From NCBI RefSeq assembly GCF_015350795.1, contig NZ_JADKSH010000003.1:620001-684000 (forward strand): 64,000 bases of DNA. The letters are read 5' to 3'. The notes below the pieces were generated by a model. That model did no database searches. It had not been told where the DNA came from and saw only the letters and a list, made by a program, of their open reading frames with translations. Shown one piece after another: positions 23,589-33,841 of this stretch; within the stretch, counting starts at the first letter, position 1, and each line of letters starts with the position of its first letter. The position numbers and the translations under genes are program-made. Origin of the DNA: Microbacterium sp. VKM Ac-2870 (GTDB taxonomy: Bacteria > Actinomycetota > Actinomycetes > Actinomycetales > Microbacteriaceae).

Positions 23589-24494
23589 ATGGATGAAAAC
23601 CAGGGAATTCTCGCGGTGGATGCCGCGGGGTTGCAGAAGAGTTTCGGCACGGTCCGAGCGGTCGAGAACGTCGATCTGCGGGTGCATCCCGGAGAGATCG
23701 TCGCCTTCCTCGGCCCCAACGGCGCCGGAAAGACGACGACGATCGACATGCTCCTCGGATTGTCGGACCCCGATGGCGGTGCGGTGCGCGTCTTCGGCGA
23801 AAGTCCCCGAGCGGCCATCTCTCATGGCCTGGTCTCGGCGGTGCTGCAGACCGGAGGCCTGCTCAAAGACATCACCGTTCGGGAGACCCTCGCGCTGACC
23901 GCGAGTCTGTTCGCCGACACACGACCGGTCGAGGAGGTCATGCAGCGCGCCGGTATCACCGAGATCGCCGATCGTCGGGTGGGGCTGTGTTCGGGCGGTC
24001 AGCAGCAGCGCTTGCGATTCGCGATGGCGCTGCTGAGCGACCCGGGGCTGCTGATCCTCGACGAGCCCACCACGGGCATGGACGTCGAGGGGCGCCGGGC
24101 GTTCTGGAACGCGATCCGCACCGACGCCGCGCGCGGGCGCACCGTGCTGTTCGCCACCCACTACCTCGACGAAGCGGACGAGTACGCCGACCGCATCGTC
24201 CTGATGAGCCGCGGCCGCATCGTCGCCGATGGCTCGACCTCCGAGATCAAGAACCTCGTGTCCGGCCGTATCGTGCGCGCCACCTTGCCGGGCGCCGACC
24301 CCGCCCGCCTCGCCGCATTGCCCGGCGTCGACGACGTCGAGTTCGCCGGCGATCGCGTCACCATCCACACGAAGGACTCGGATGCCGTGGCTCGCCACCT
24401 CCTCACCGAGACCGCCGCCCGCGACGTCGAGATCACCGCCCAGAACCTGGAGAGCGTCTTCCTCGCCCTCACCTCCGAAGGAGCATCCGCATGA
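23589..24494 (+). CDS. ABC-2 type exporter ATPase
   Basis: 301 residues. Walker A GPNGAGKTT (about 43-51), Q-loop LQTGGLLKDITVRE, signature LCSGGQQQRLRFA, Walker B LLILDEPTTGMD and switch FATHYLDEADEYADRI are all intact. The C-terminal extension of about 80 residues is the DUF4162-like domain common in DrrA/CcmA-type exporters. With the next gene it forms a drug or lipid exporter. The gene overlaps its permease by 4 nt (ATGA). A weak ribosome site makes the ATG 23589 start probable rather than certain. Confidence 0.92.
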   Translation: MDENQGILAVDAAGLQKSFGTVRAVENVDLRVHPGEIVAFLGPNGAGKTTTIDMLLGLSDPDGGAVRVFGESPRAAISHGLVSAVLQTGGLLKDITVRETLALTASLFADTRPVEEVMQRAGITEIADRRVGLCSGGQQQRLRFAMALLSDPGLLILDEPTTGMDVEGRRAFWNAIRTDAARGRTVLFATHYLDEADEYADRIVLMSRGRIVADGSTSEIKNLVSGRIVRATLPGADPARLAALPGVDDVEFAGDRVTIHTKDSDAVARHLLTETAARDVEITAQNLESVFLALTSEGASA

Positions 24495-25312
24495 CCACCG
24501 CGGCATCTACAGCCACCGATCGCGTCACCCTCGACCGGCGCGTGCCGCCATTCGGCGGCTTCAACCTGACGTACCTCGTCATCGAGCTCAAGCGACGCCT
24601 TCGCAACCGGCGCACCCTCTTCTTCACCGTCGCCTTCCCGATCGTGATGTACGTGCTGATCGGCCTGCCCATGCGCGACGAGCAGCTGACCGCGACCCCG
24701 CTGGCTGCGGGTGGCGTCTCGGTCGCCGCCTACATCATGGTGTCGATGGCGATGTACGGCGCGATGATGTCCGCGACGCAGACCGGAGCCGCCGTCTCCC
24801 TCGAACGCACGCAGGGATGGAGCCGCCAACTGCGGCTCACGCCGCTGAACCCGCTGGTCAACATCATCATCAAGATGATCGCGGGCATGGTGCTCGGGCT
24901 GCTCGCAGTGGTGGCGACCTACGCAGCCGGTGCGATCAGCGGCATCCACCTCAGTGCCGGCCAGTGGATCGGCACCGGTCTGGTCGGCTGGCTGCTCGCC
25001 AGCGCGGTGTTCACGACGCTCGGGCTGTTCGTCGGTTACCTCATGCCCAGCGAGAACGCCGCACAGGTCACGAGCCTGATCGTCGTGTTCCTCTCTTTCC
25101 TCGGCGGCCTCTTCTACCCGCTGAGCAGCATGCCGGACTTCATGCAGACGATCGCGAAGTTCACTCCGGTGTACGGCATCGGCGAGCTGGCCCGCTCACC
25201 GCTGACCGGTGAGAGCTTCGACATCATGTGGCTCGTGAACGCTCTGGTCTGGCTGATGCTGTTCATCGCGGGCACGACGTGGGCGTTCCGGCGCGACACG
25301 AAGCGTGTCTGA
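24491..25312 (+). CDS. ABC-2 type exporter permease
   Basis: 273 residues with six membrane helices (first FFTVAFPIVMYVLIGLP; then SVAAYIMVSMAMYGAMM; IIIKMIAGMVLGLLAVVATYAA; WIGTGLVGWLLASAVFTTLGLFVGYL; LIVVFLSFLGGLFYPLSSMP; LVNALVWLMLFIAGTTW). The amphipathic start and the GGLFYPLSSMP motif before the last helix pair are typical of ABC-2 permeases. It pairs with the ATPase immediately upstream. The histidine kinase frame starts right after its stop codon, tying exporter and sensor into one operon. Confidence 0.92.
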   Translation: MTTAASTATDRVTLDRRVPPFGGFNLTYLVIELKRRLRNRRTLFFTVAFPIVMYVLIGLPMRDEQLTATPLAAGGVSVAAYIMVSMAMYGAMMSATQTGAAVSLERTQGWSRQLRLTPLNPLVNIIIKMIAGMVLGLLAVVATYAAGAISGIHLSAGQWIGTGLVGWLLASAVFTTLGLFVGYLMPSENAAQVTSLIVVFLSFLGGLFYPLSSMPDFMQTIAKFTPVYGIGELARSPLTGESFDIMWLVNALVWLMLFIAGTTWAFRRDTKRV

Positions 25313-26500
25313 GTGGCCGCGGCCTACAGTGATGTCGTGACGGCGACCCGCGACGAGCTCAACGGGCCCGGGTGGTACCTCCATCCGGGCCCCGCCTCGT
25401 CGGCCCCACCGACGCCGCGGGAGCTGCTGACCACGCGCGCCGCCCGCGGCTGGTACGTGGGGGCGTCCATCTCCCTCACCTGGTTCTTCACGGTGGCGCC
25501 CGATGTCGTCGGCGCGGCCACCTCGCCGCTCTCGACCGCCGTCGCGGTCACGCTGCTCGTGCTGTTCGCTGCGTCGTTCCTCCTCGTCGTCCCCCTGTCG
25601 AGGGGCCTTCGGGTGGGGCGTCGCCTGATTCCCGCCGCAGGACTGTTCCTCCTCTCTTTCACCCTCTTCCCATGGATCGGGTGGGACATCCGGGGGCTCT
25701 GGAGCTACGTGGGCGTCGCCATCGGAATGGCCGTCGTCCGACTGCGCACGACCTGGATGCTGCTGCTGAGCCTCGGCGCGGCGGCGCTGGTCGCCGGCGT
25801 GATCGGTGACGGATGGACCGAGAGCGTCCTGTTCCTGCCGGCGATCATCGTCTCGATCTCCGCCATGATGGCTGCGTTCGGACGCACCATCGCGGCCATG
25901 AACGCGCTGCGCGCCACGCGCGACCAGATGGCGGCGATGGCCGTCGAACGCGAGCGCAGTCGCGTCGCCCGCGACCTGCACGACATTCTCGGCCACTCCC
26001 TCACCGTCATCACGGTGAAGACCGAGCTCGCAGGCCGGCTGATCGACGTCGACCCGGCGAGGGCGCGGACCGAGATCGGGGAAGTCGAGGCTCTCGCACG
26101 CGGAGCTCTTGCCGATGTGCGCACCACGGTCGCCGGCTACCGCGGGGTCAGCGTGGCGGGAGAACTCGCTGCCGCACGGGCGGCCCTGGATGCCGCGGGC
26201 ATCGCCGCCGAACTGCCCACCGCCACCGAGAACGTATCCGCCGAGCGTCGGGAACTCGCCGGCTGGATCGTCCGCGAAGGCGTGACCAACGTCATCCGCC
26301 ACGCGCACGCCACCCGGTGCCGCGTGCGACTGACCGCCCGCGGCGTGAGTATCGAGGACGACGGGGTCGGGCCGGCATCCGATGCCGCCTTTGCGGGCAG
26401 CGGTCTGATCGGTCTCCGCGAACGCGTCGAAGCGGCCGGCGGTCGTCTGACGCTGGGCCGCAGTGAGCTGGGCGGCTTCCTGCTGCGAGTGGCACTGTGA
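25313..26500 (+). CDS. Sensor histidine kinase (NarL/DesK-type)
   Basis: 395 residues. Five or six N-terminal membrane helices (about 45-165) are followed by the HisKA_3 dimer helix with the phospho-His in RVARDLHDILGHSLTVI, and a HATPase domain (EGVTNVIRHAHATRCRVRL, IEDDGVGP, GSGLIGLRERVEAAGG). It phosphorylates the response regulator downstream. The GTG at 25313 directly abuts the permease stop. GTG 25337 is an equally reasonable start, with tacagt about 7 nt before it suggesting possible leaderless initiation. The neighbourhood suggests it senses membrane stress or the exporter's substrate. Confidence 0.9.
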   Translation: MAAAYSDVVTATRDELNGPGWYLHPGPASSAPPTPRELLTTRAARGWYVGASISLTWFFTVAPDVVGAATSPLSTAVAVTLLVLFAASFLLVVPLSRGLRVGRRLIPAAGLFLLSFTLFPWIGWDIRGLWSYVGVAIGMAVVRLRTTWMLLLSLGAAALVAGVIGDGWTESVLFLPAIIVSISAMMAAFGRTIAAMNALRATRDQMAAMAVERERSRVARDLHDILGHSLTVITVKTELAGRLIDVDPARARTEIGEVEALARGALADVRTTVAGYRGVSVAGELAAARAALDAAGIAAELPTATENVSAERRELAGWIVREGVTNVIRHAHATRCRVRLTARGVSIEDDGVGPASDAAFAGSGLIGLRERVEAAGGRLTLGRSELGGFLLRVAL

Positions 26501-27102
26501 TCCGCCTGCTCATCGCCGACGATCAGGCGCTCGTACGCGGCGCCCTGTCGGCACTGCTCGGGCTCGAGCCCGACATCGAGGTGGTCGCCGAGGTCGGCCG
26601 GGGCGACGAGGTCGTGGCCGCGGCCGTGCAGACCGCGCCGGATGTCGCGTTGCTCGACATCGAGATGCCCGGGATGGACGGGATCGCGGCGGCATCCGCT
26701 CTGCGCAGCGCCGTGCCGGCGTGCCGGGCACTCATGGTGACGACCTTCGGTCGTCCCGGCTACCTGACCCGCGCCATGCGGGCCGGGGCCGCCGGTTTCG
26801 TCGTGAAGGACACCCCCGCAGCTCAACTGGCCGACGCGGTGCGCCGCGTGTCTCAGGGGTTGCGCGTGGTTGATCCGGCGCTGGCGGCTGATTCACTCGC
26901 CCAGGGCGATTCGCCTCTGACGGCGCGCGAGACGGATGTGCTCGCCGTGGCCCGCAGCGGCGGATCGATCGCCGACATCGCCCAGATGCTGCACCTCAGC
27001 GAGGGGACCGTTCGCAACCATCTCTCCAGCGCGATCGGCAAAACCGGCGCGCGCAACCGAGCCGATGCCGTGCGCGTCGCCGACGAGAACGGCTGGCTCT
27101 AG
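26497..27102 (+). CDS. LuxR-type response regulator
   Basis: 201 residues. The receiver domain has LLIADDQ (acid pair), phospho-Asp in VALLDIEMPGMDG (about D52) and VTTFGRPGY and FVVKDTP switch residues. The C-terminal helix-turn-helix is SPLTARETDVLAVARSGGSIADIAQMLHLSEGTVRNHLSSAIGKTGARNRADAVRVA. The GTG start overlaps the kinase stop by 4 nt. Its TAG stop shares the CTAG palindrome with the stop of the convergent MarR gene. It probably controls the ABC-2 operon it belongs to. Confidence 0.94.
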   Translation: MIRLLIADDQALVRGALSALLGLEPDIEVVAEVGRGDEVVAAAVQTAPDVALLDIEMPGMDGIAAASALRSAVPACRALMVTTFGRPGYLTRAMRAGAAGFVVKDTPAAQLADAVRRVSQGLRVVDPALAADSLAQGDSPLTARETDVLAVARSGGSIADIAQMLHLSEGTVRNHLSSAIGKTGARNRADAVRVADENGWL

Positions 27103-27542
27103 CCGCGCAGCGAACGGATCATCGCTGCGAGCAGCCGTCGCGCCTCATCGCGGTCGTCCGCGTCGAGACCGTCCAGCATGCGATCCTCCACCGAGCGCAC
27201 GGCGGTGCTGGCGGCGGCGAGCGCGGCCCGGCCACGATCGGTGATCGTCGCGGGGAGCACCTTGCCGCTGACGGGCGTATCGGGCCGTGAGATCTCACCG
27301 TCGCGCTCGAGCTTCTGCAGCAGCACATTCATCGTCTGGCGGGTGACGAAGGTGCCGCGAGCCAGATCCGAGTTCGACAGGCCGGGACGCTGTGCCAGCA
27401 GCTCGAGACACGCGTAGTGGGTGACGTTCATCCCGAGCGGTCGCAGAACGTCCTCCATCGCGGTGCGAAGTGCGCTGGCTGCCTCTTTGAGGCGATAGCC
27501 GACGGAGGTCGGCAGATCGATGGCGGGACGGCGTTGACTCAT
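27099..27542 (-). CDS. MarR-family repressor
   Basis: 147 residues with the MarR winged helix: THYACLELLAQRPGLSNSDLARGTFVTRQTMNVLLQKLERDGEISRPDTPVSGKVLPATITDRGRAAL. Its ATG lies on the edge of one of two identical-type palindromes in the 58-nt gap to the divergent VOC gene, which points to autorepression and control of the VOC gene. MarR proteins usually release DNA on binding phenolic or drug ligands. Confidence 0.92.
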   Translation of the reverse strand: MSQRRPAIDLPTSVGYRLKEAASALRTAMEDVLRPLGMNVTHYACLELLAQRPGLSNSDLARGTFVTRQTMNVLLQKLERDGEISRPDTPVSGKVLPATITDRGRAALAAASTAVRSVEDRMLDGLDADDRDEARRLLAAMIRSLRG

Positions 27543-27583
27543 GTCAGTATTCTGACATACAGTTACGTGTCAGATAACTGACA
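27542..27583. promoter_or_regulatory. Two MarR operators, TGTCAG-N4-CTGACA
   Basis: Perfect 6-4-6 palindromes at 27542-27557 and 27568-27583, centres 26 bp apart, fill the divergent promoter between the MarR gene and the VOC gene. The first touches the MarR start codon. For the + strand, CTGACA (27552-27557) and TAACTG (27575-27580) are spaced 17 nt and could be -35/-10. Confidence 0.85.
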
Positions 27584-27600
27584 TACGAGAGGATTCACCC

Positions 27601-27969
27601 ATGCCCGTCACCGGCCCCGACTTCATTTCCCTGCAGGTTCGCGACCTCGCGGCATCCCAGGCGTTCTACGAGAACTTCCTCGGCCTCGTGCGCTCACCGG
27701 CAGGCCCCCCGCACGCCGTCGTCTTCGCCACGACGCCGATCGCGTTCGCCGTACGCGACATCGTCGATGACGCCGTGCGGGATGATGCGACCCACCCGGG
27801 CGCGGGCATCGCCCTCTGGCTGCACGCCACCGACGTTCAAGAGATCCACGATGGCCTCGTCGCCGCAGGCCATGAGATCGTCGCGCCCCCGATCGACGGC
27901 CCGTTCGGCCGCACGTTCACCTTCGCCGACCCCGACGGCTACCGCGTGACGCTCCACGATCGCGCGTGA
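27601..27969 (+). CDS. VOC-family protein under MarR control
   Basis: 122 residues, a single VOC module: GPDFISLQVRDLAASQAFYENFLGLVRSPAG, then IALWLHATDVQEIHDGLVAAGHEIVAPP and FGRTFTFADPDGYRVTLHDRA. The conserved DPDGY end is typical of glyoxalase/fosfomycin-bleomycin-resistance relatives. Ribosome site gagagga lies 7 nt before ATG. Divergent transcription from a MarR repressor with paired operators suggests an inducible detoxification protein; the substrate is unknown. Confidence 0.88.
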   Translation: MPVTGPDFISLQVRDLAASQAFYENFLGLVRSPAGPPHAVVFATTPIAFAVRDIVDDAVRDDATHPGAGIALWLHATDVQEIHDGLVAAGHEIVAPPIDGPFGRTFTFADPDGYRVTLHDRA

Positions 27970-27985
27970 GCTGCCGGCGCAGGCT

Positions 27986-28369
27986 TCAGCGCAGGCCGAA
28001 GTGTTCCAGCTCTGCGTCGTCGAGCATGCGCGAGCGGATGAGGAAGCGCAGGCCCGTCGGACCCTCCACGCTGAAGCCGGCGCCGCGACCCGGGACGACG
28101 TCGATCGTGAGGTGCGTGTACTTCCAGTACGCGAACTGCGCCTCGGAGATGTACACCTCGATCGCGTCGTCGAGGCCCACATCGAGGTCGCCGAGCTTCA
28201 CATCCGACGGCCCGGTGAGAAACATGCCGATCGGGTAACACATCGGCGCACTGCCGTCACAGCATCCGCCGGACTGGTGGAACATGAGCGGCCCGTGCTG
28301 CCCGGTGAGCGCGCGCAACAGCGTTGCCGCGGCATCCGTCACCGCCACCCTGTTGACCGTCGTGGTCAT
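27986..28369 (-). CDS. DUF779 domain-containing protein
   Basis: 127 residues. FHQSGGCCDGSAPMCYP (about 30-47), with three clustered cysteines likely to bind metal, then GDLDVGLDDAIEVYISEAQFAYWKYTHLTIDVVPGRGAGFSVEGPTGLRFLIRSR are the DUF779 hallmarks. These small proteins are regularly encoded beside acetaldehyde/aldehyde dehydrogenases, as here (109 nt downstream of the dehydrogenase, same strand). An accessory role for that enzyme is inferred from this association; the mechanism is unknown. Confidence 0.92.
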   Translation of the reverse strand: MTTTVNRVAVTDAAATLLRALTGQHGPLMFHQSGGCCDGSAPMCYPIGMFLTGPSDVKLGDLDVGLDDAIEVYISEAQFAYWKYTHLTIDVVPGRGAGFSVEGPTGLRFLIRSRMLDDAELEHFGLR

Positions 28370-28477
28370 CGATCGACCTCTCTTCTCGCCGCTTTCGTCT
28401 GCCGAGACACGACCTGGCGCCCGAAACGCGTGTGCGTCTGGTGCGCCGGGTCGTGTTTCGGCGAAGGGGGGTGGGGC

Positions 28478-30025
<1,548 letters not shown>

Positions 30026-30131
30026 GATGTCTCCTTCGACAGTGCATGGTCCGCGGCATCCTCGCCGCGTTCGGATGCACCGACGGTACGCAGCGCAACG
30101 TTGCATCGCGTTGCGAGGGGTGTGCCGCGGG

Positions 30132-30632
30132 TCAGTCTCGGGACACGCCGTCGAGCGCCGCGAGCCAGCGGCGCGAGGCGTCGCGGAGGGCGTCGGCGTC
30201 GCCCGCGGGCATGAGCGCGACGAGGCGGTGCTCGTTGGCGAGATGCGCCGTGAACGCCCGATCGATGAGCTCCACGCCCGCGGGCGTGAGGCGGACGAGG
30301 CGGCGACGGCGATCGTCCCCGGCATCCGTCCGGACGACGAGGCCGCGCTCGGTCAGCCGGTCGACGCGCTTGGTGAGCCCGCCGGTCGTGACCATCGTGT
30401 GGTCGGCAAGTTCGCCGGCCGGCAGCGCGTACGGTGCGCCGACCCGGCGGAGGGATGCCAGGAGGTCGAACTCCGCCTCGCTCAGCCCGAACTGGGCGTA
30501 GACGGCCGTCAGCTCCTGCGTGAGGGCGACGGCGAGACGGTGGAGGCGGCCGATGACGCCCTGCGGGGACGGGTCCAGATCGGGGCGCTCGCGGCGCCAC
30601 TGCTCCTGGACGAGGTCGACGTGGTCCTTCAC
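30132..30632 (-). CDS. MarR-family regulator
   Basis: About 166 residues. The helix-turn-helix region reads [78 protein letters not shown] 30632 is chosen because sequence upstream enters the palindromic operator. GTG 30653 is an alternative but would place the start inside the operator. The gene diverges from the EamA exporter; two palindromes in the 55-nt gap are the likely binding sites. Confidence 0.9.
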   Translation of the reverse strand: MKDHVDLVQEQWRRERPDLDPSPQGVIGRLHRLAVALTQELTAVYAQFGLSEAEFDLLASLRRVGAPYALPAGELADHTMVTTGGLTKRVDRLTERGLVVRTDAGDDRRRRLVRLTPAGVELIDRAFTAHLANEHRLVALMPAGDADALRDASRRWLAALDGVSRD

Positions 30633-30646
30633 CCCGTCGACTTTAC

Positions 30647-30679
30647 CTTCCACGGAAGTTATATTGTCTTCCGTGGAAG
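30647..30679. promoter_or_regulatory. Paired palindromic MarR operators before the EamA gene
   Basis: CTTCCACGGAAG (30647-30658) and CTTCCGTGGAAG (30668-30679) are perfect 12-bp palindromes 21 bp apart centre to centre. With flanks they also form one 16-nt-arm inverted repeat (one mismatch). The 21-bp spacing puts both on the same face of the helix. Confidence 0.85.
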
Positions 30680-30687
30680 ATAAATCG

Positions 30688-31689
30688 ATGCGCTGGGTGC
30701 TGGTGACGGCGATCGCGCCCATCGCCTGGGGGAGCACCTACTTCGTGACGCGCCATCTGCTGCCGCCAGACGCGGCGCTCTGGGGCGCGGTGATCCGATG
30801 CCTTCCGGCTGGACTGTTGGTGCTGCTCATCACCCGACGGCTGCCGCACGGTGCGTGGTGGTGGCGGTCGTTCGTCCTGGGTGCACTCACCGTGGGCGGG
30901 CTGAACGTGCTCGTCTACGTCGCCGCCCAGCGGCTGGCGACGAGCCTCGCGGCGACGATCATGTCCACCTCGGCCGCCGCGCTCATCGTGCTGAGTTGGA
31001 TCGTGCTCGGGCAGCGCCCGGCGCTGCGCGCGGCGGTGGGGGCGATGCTCGGCATCGTGGGCGTCATCGTCATGCTGCAGCCCGGGGGCGGCGAGGCCGA
31101 CGGGTGGGGCATCGCGGCATCCGTGCTCGCGATGCTGTCGTCGTCGCTCGGCTTCGTTCTCACGCGCCGCTGGGGTGCGGACGTGCCGCCGCTGACAATG
31201 ACGGCGTGGCAGCTCATCGCCGGCTCCCTTGTGGTCGCGCCGCTCGCGGTCGCGGTCGAGGGCGCTCCGCCCGCCCTGGACGGGCCCGCACTGATCGGAT
31301 TCGCCTACGTCATCCTCGTGGCCACCGCGGTCGCCTACGCGGCGTGGTTCACCGGGCTCGCGCGGCTTCCCGGAGCGATCGTCGGCGTCATCGGCCTCCT
31401 CAACCCGGTCACCGGGGTGCTGCTCGGCGTCTGGCTCGCGCACGAGCCGTTCGGCCCCGCGCAGTTGCTCGGCCTCACACTCGTCGTGATCGGCGTCCTC
31501 GCCGGCACGCTGCCCCGCCGGTCCCGTCCGTCCCGGCGGCGCGGGGCGGACTACACGCGGGCGTCGACGGCTCGGGTGAGGGCGTCGAAACGGGGGTTGT
31601 CCGCCAGATCGTCGAGCAGCACGGCGCGCCCGTCGGGCCCGGCGAGGGGAATCTGCCAGTTGGGGTACTCGCGGTCGGTTCCGGGCTGA
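30688..31689 (+). CDS. EamA/DMT-family exporter
   Basis: 333 residues. Two EamA halves of five helices each: MRWVLVTAIAPIAWGSTYFVTRHLLPPDAALWGA, then a repeat from DGWGIAASVLAMLSSSLGFVLTRRW through PGAIVGVIGLLNPVTGVLLGVWLAHEPFG. ATG 30688 has ggaaga about 8 nt upstream. The last 46 residues are a non-conserved basic/Ser tail that runs 139 nt into the convergent malQ gene, longer than usual for the family, suggesting loss of the original stop codon. It is probably a metabolite exporter repressed by the divergent MarR protein. Confidence 0.9.
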   Translation: MRWVLVTAIAPIAWGSTYFVTRHLLPPDAALWGAVIRCLPAGLLVLLITRRLPHGAWWWRSFVLGALTVGGLNVLVYVAAQRLATSLAATIMSTSAAALIVLSWIVLGQRPALRAAVGAMLGIVGVIVMLQPGGGEADGWGIAASVLAMLSSSLGFVLTRRWGADVPPLTMTAWQLIAGSLVVAPLAVAVEGAPPALDGPALIGFAYVILVATAVAYAAWFTGLARLPGAIVGVIGLLNPVTGVLLGVWLAHEPFGPAQLLGLTLVVIGVLAGTLPRRSRPSRRRGADYTRASTARVRASKRGLSARSSSSTARPSGPARGICQLGYSRSVPG

Positions 31690-33686
31690 TTCTGCGTGCG
31701 CCGCTCGCCGACGGCATCCACCAGCGCCACGCCGAGCAGGAGAGAGGGGGATGCCGTGATCAGGACGTTCAGGGCATCGATCACCTCCGCCTCCGACGGG
31801 GCCGCGCCGAGCAACCCGCGGTCGCGCAGCAGTGCCAACATGGTCGCCCGCTCGGCATCCGCGTCGGCGAGCTCGTCCTCGACGGGGCGGGTCAGCAGTC
31901 CCAGCCGTGCGCGGAGGGCGACGTGCTCGTCGGCCAGGTATCCCGCCGTCGGGGGCAGATCGTGTGTGTTCACGGTGGCCAGCAGCGATCGCCGGTACTG
32001 CTCGGGCGGGCGAAATCCCTCGCCCTCGCGCTCGAACCACAGCACCGAGGTGCCCAGCACGCCGCGCGCCGAGAGGAAGTCACGCATCCACGGTTCGACG
32101 TTGCCGAGGTCTTCACCGATCAGCACGGCTCCGGCTCGATGGGCCTCGAGCAGCAGTACCCCGATCATCGCCTCGTGGTCGTACCGCACGTAGGTGCCGG
32201 CGACCGGGCCGAGGCCCGCCGGAATCCACCACAGCCGGAACAGCCCGATCACATGATCGATACGCAGCGCGCCGGCGTGGCGCAGCAGCGTGCGAATCAT
32301 GTCGCGCAGCGGCGCGTAGCCCGCCTCGGCGAGCGCCCGCGGCAGCCACGGCGGCTGGTTCCACGTCTGGCCCTGCTGGTTGTACATGTCGGGGGGAGCG
32401 CCCACCGCCATGCCGGTTGCGTACATCTCGCGCAGCGACCAGGCATCCGAGCCCTTCGGGTGCACGCCCACGGCGAGGTCGTGCATGATGCCGATCGCCA
32501 TGCCCGCAGCCTTCGCGGCCGCCTGCGCATCGGCCACCTGCTGGTCGGCGATCCACTGCAGCCACACATGGAACGCGACGCGGTCGGCCAGCTGCGTGCG
32601 TAGCGCCGCGACCAGCGGTGAGCGGATGTCGTCGACCTCGACGGGTCGCTCCCGGCCGGCGTAGTGCTCCTCCAGGGCGCACCAGAGGGCGAAGTCCTGC
32701 AACGGCTGACCCTCCCCGGCGGCGAACGCGTCGAGCTCCGCGCGACGTGCGGGTGAGAGCGTCACGGCGAAGATCGCGTCGAGCGCCACGCGTTTCGCGG
32801 CCCAGACGGCGTCACGGTCAAGGCGCGTCGCGTCATCGTCGGTGACGGCAACGGGCGCGCGCGCCGCCTCGACGACAGCACGCTCGGTGGGTGTCAGGTA
32901 CGCGACCTCGCGGATGTCTTCGGGACGCACGTAGAGCGGCGCGATGAAGCGGCGGGTCGCGGGCCGGTACGGCGACGGCTCGATCGGGCTGGTCACCTCG
33001 GCGGCGTGCACGGGGTTCACCAACAGGAAGTCCGCGCCGCGACCCCCGGCGAGTGCAGCGAGGTCGCCGAGATCGGCGAAGTCGCCCAGGCCCCACGACG
33101 CCCGCGAGCGCACCGAGTACAGCTGCGCCATCAGTCCCCACCCGCGGGAGCGGCCGGGGCGCGTGGGCGGATCGCCGAGGCGCTCGGGGGTGATCACGAG
33201 GGGCGCGGATGCCGTGCGGTCGGTCTGCGCGGCGCCGAACGCGCGCTGTTCGGCGCGCAGGGTGTGCCAGCCGAGGGGCAGGTCGGACGGTACGGGCACC
33301 TCGACCCGCCACCGCAGAACACCATCGACCAGCCGGGCGGCGGGGCGCTGCTCGGGAATCGCGACCTGCCGCTGCGAACCGTCCTCGAGCACGATCGTCA
33401 GCGCGACGTCGTGGCCGTCGAAGACGTGCAGGTGCAGCATGCCCGTGCCCGCACGCGCGACGACCGAGGCGGGTAGCAGCTCGCGCCACACGCGCTCCTC
33501 CTCGGCGACGAGGGCCGCCGAGACCGCGGCATCCGTCGACGCATCGACCTGCATGGCGGCCAACACCGCTCGCAGGGTGGATGCCGGGACGTGCACCCGA
33601 TCGCCGAAGAAAGACCAGTATTCGGTGGCGATGCCGTAGACCACCGCGAGCCGCACGAGATCGGGGGTGGGCGCGTCGTCGGTCAT
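31551..33686 (-). CDS. malQ: 4-alpha-glucanotransferase (amylomaltase, GH77)
   Basis: 711 residues, the long actinobacterial form with about 200 extra N-terminal residues holding beta-sandwich modules. GH77 signatures: SPYRPATRRFIAPLYV, nucleophile Asp in LRIDHVIGLFRLWWIP, acid/base Glu in LIGEDLGNVEPWMRDFL, and transition-state His/Asp in TVNTHDLPPTAGYL. It transfers maltodextrin segments between glucans in glycogen/maltose use. ATG 33686 has a strong agggagg upstream. Its 3' end is overlapped by the EamA gene. Confidence 0.95.
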   Translation of the reverse strand: MTDDAPTPDLVRLAVVYGIATEYWSFFGDRVHVPASTLRAVLAAMQVDASTDAAVSAALVAEEERVWRELLPASVVARAGTGMLHLHVFDGHDVALTIVLEDGSQRQVAIPEQRPAARLVDGVLRWRVEVPVPSDLPLGWHTLRAEQRAFGAAQTDRTASAPLVITPERLGDPPTRPGRSRGWGLMAQLYSVRSRASWGLGDFADLGDLAALAGGRGADFLLVNPVHAAEVTSPIEPSPYRPATRRFIAPLYVRPEDIREVAYLTPTERAVVEAARAPVAVTDDDATRLDRDAVWAAKRVALDAIFAVTLSPARRAELDAFAAGEGQPLQDFALWCALEEHYAGRERPVEVDDIRSPLVAALRTQLADRVAFHVWLQWIADQQVADAQAAAKAAGMAIGIMHDLAVGVHPKGSDAWSLREMYATGMAVGAPPDMYNQQGQTWNQPPWLPRALAEAGYAPLRDMIRTLLRHAGALRIDHVIGLFRLWWIPAGLGPVAGTYVRYDHEAMIGVLLLEAHRAGAVLIGEDLGNVEPWMRDFLSARGVLGTSVLWFEREGEGFRPPEQYRRSLLATVNTHDLPPTAGYLADEHVALRARLGLLTRPVEDELADADAERATMLALLRDRGLLGAAPSEAEVIDALNVLITASPSLLLGVALVDAVGERRTQNQPGTDREYPNWQIPLAGPDGRAVLLDDLADNPRFDALTRAVDARV

Positions 33687-33841
33687 CTCGATCCTCCCTC
33701 GGCGCCCCGTGCGGGCGTCTGCGCCCATCCTGACACCCTCGCCCGGGCGAGCATGCACAACTCCGCCTCCGTCGACCGTTGTCGGTGTGAAGAGCGCGGA
33801 AACAGCAGCTCCGGCGGAGGTGTGCACGCCGGCGCGGGCGG

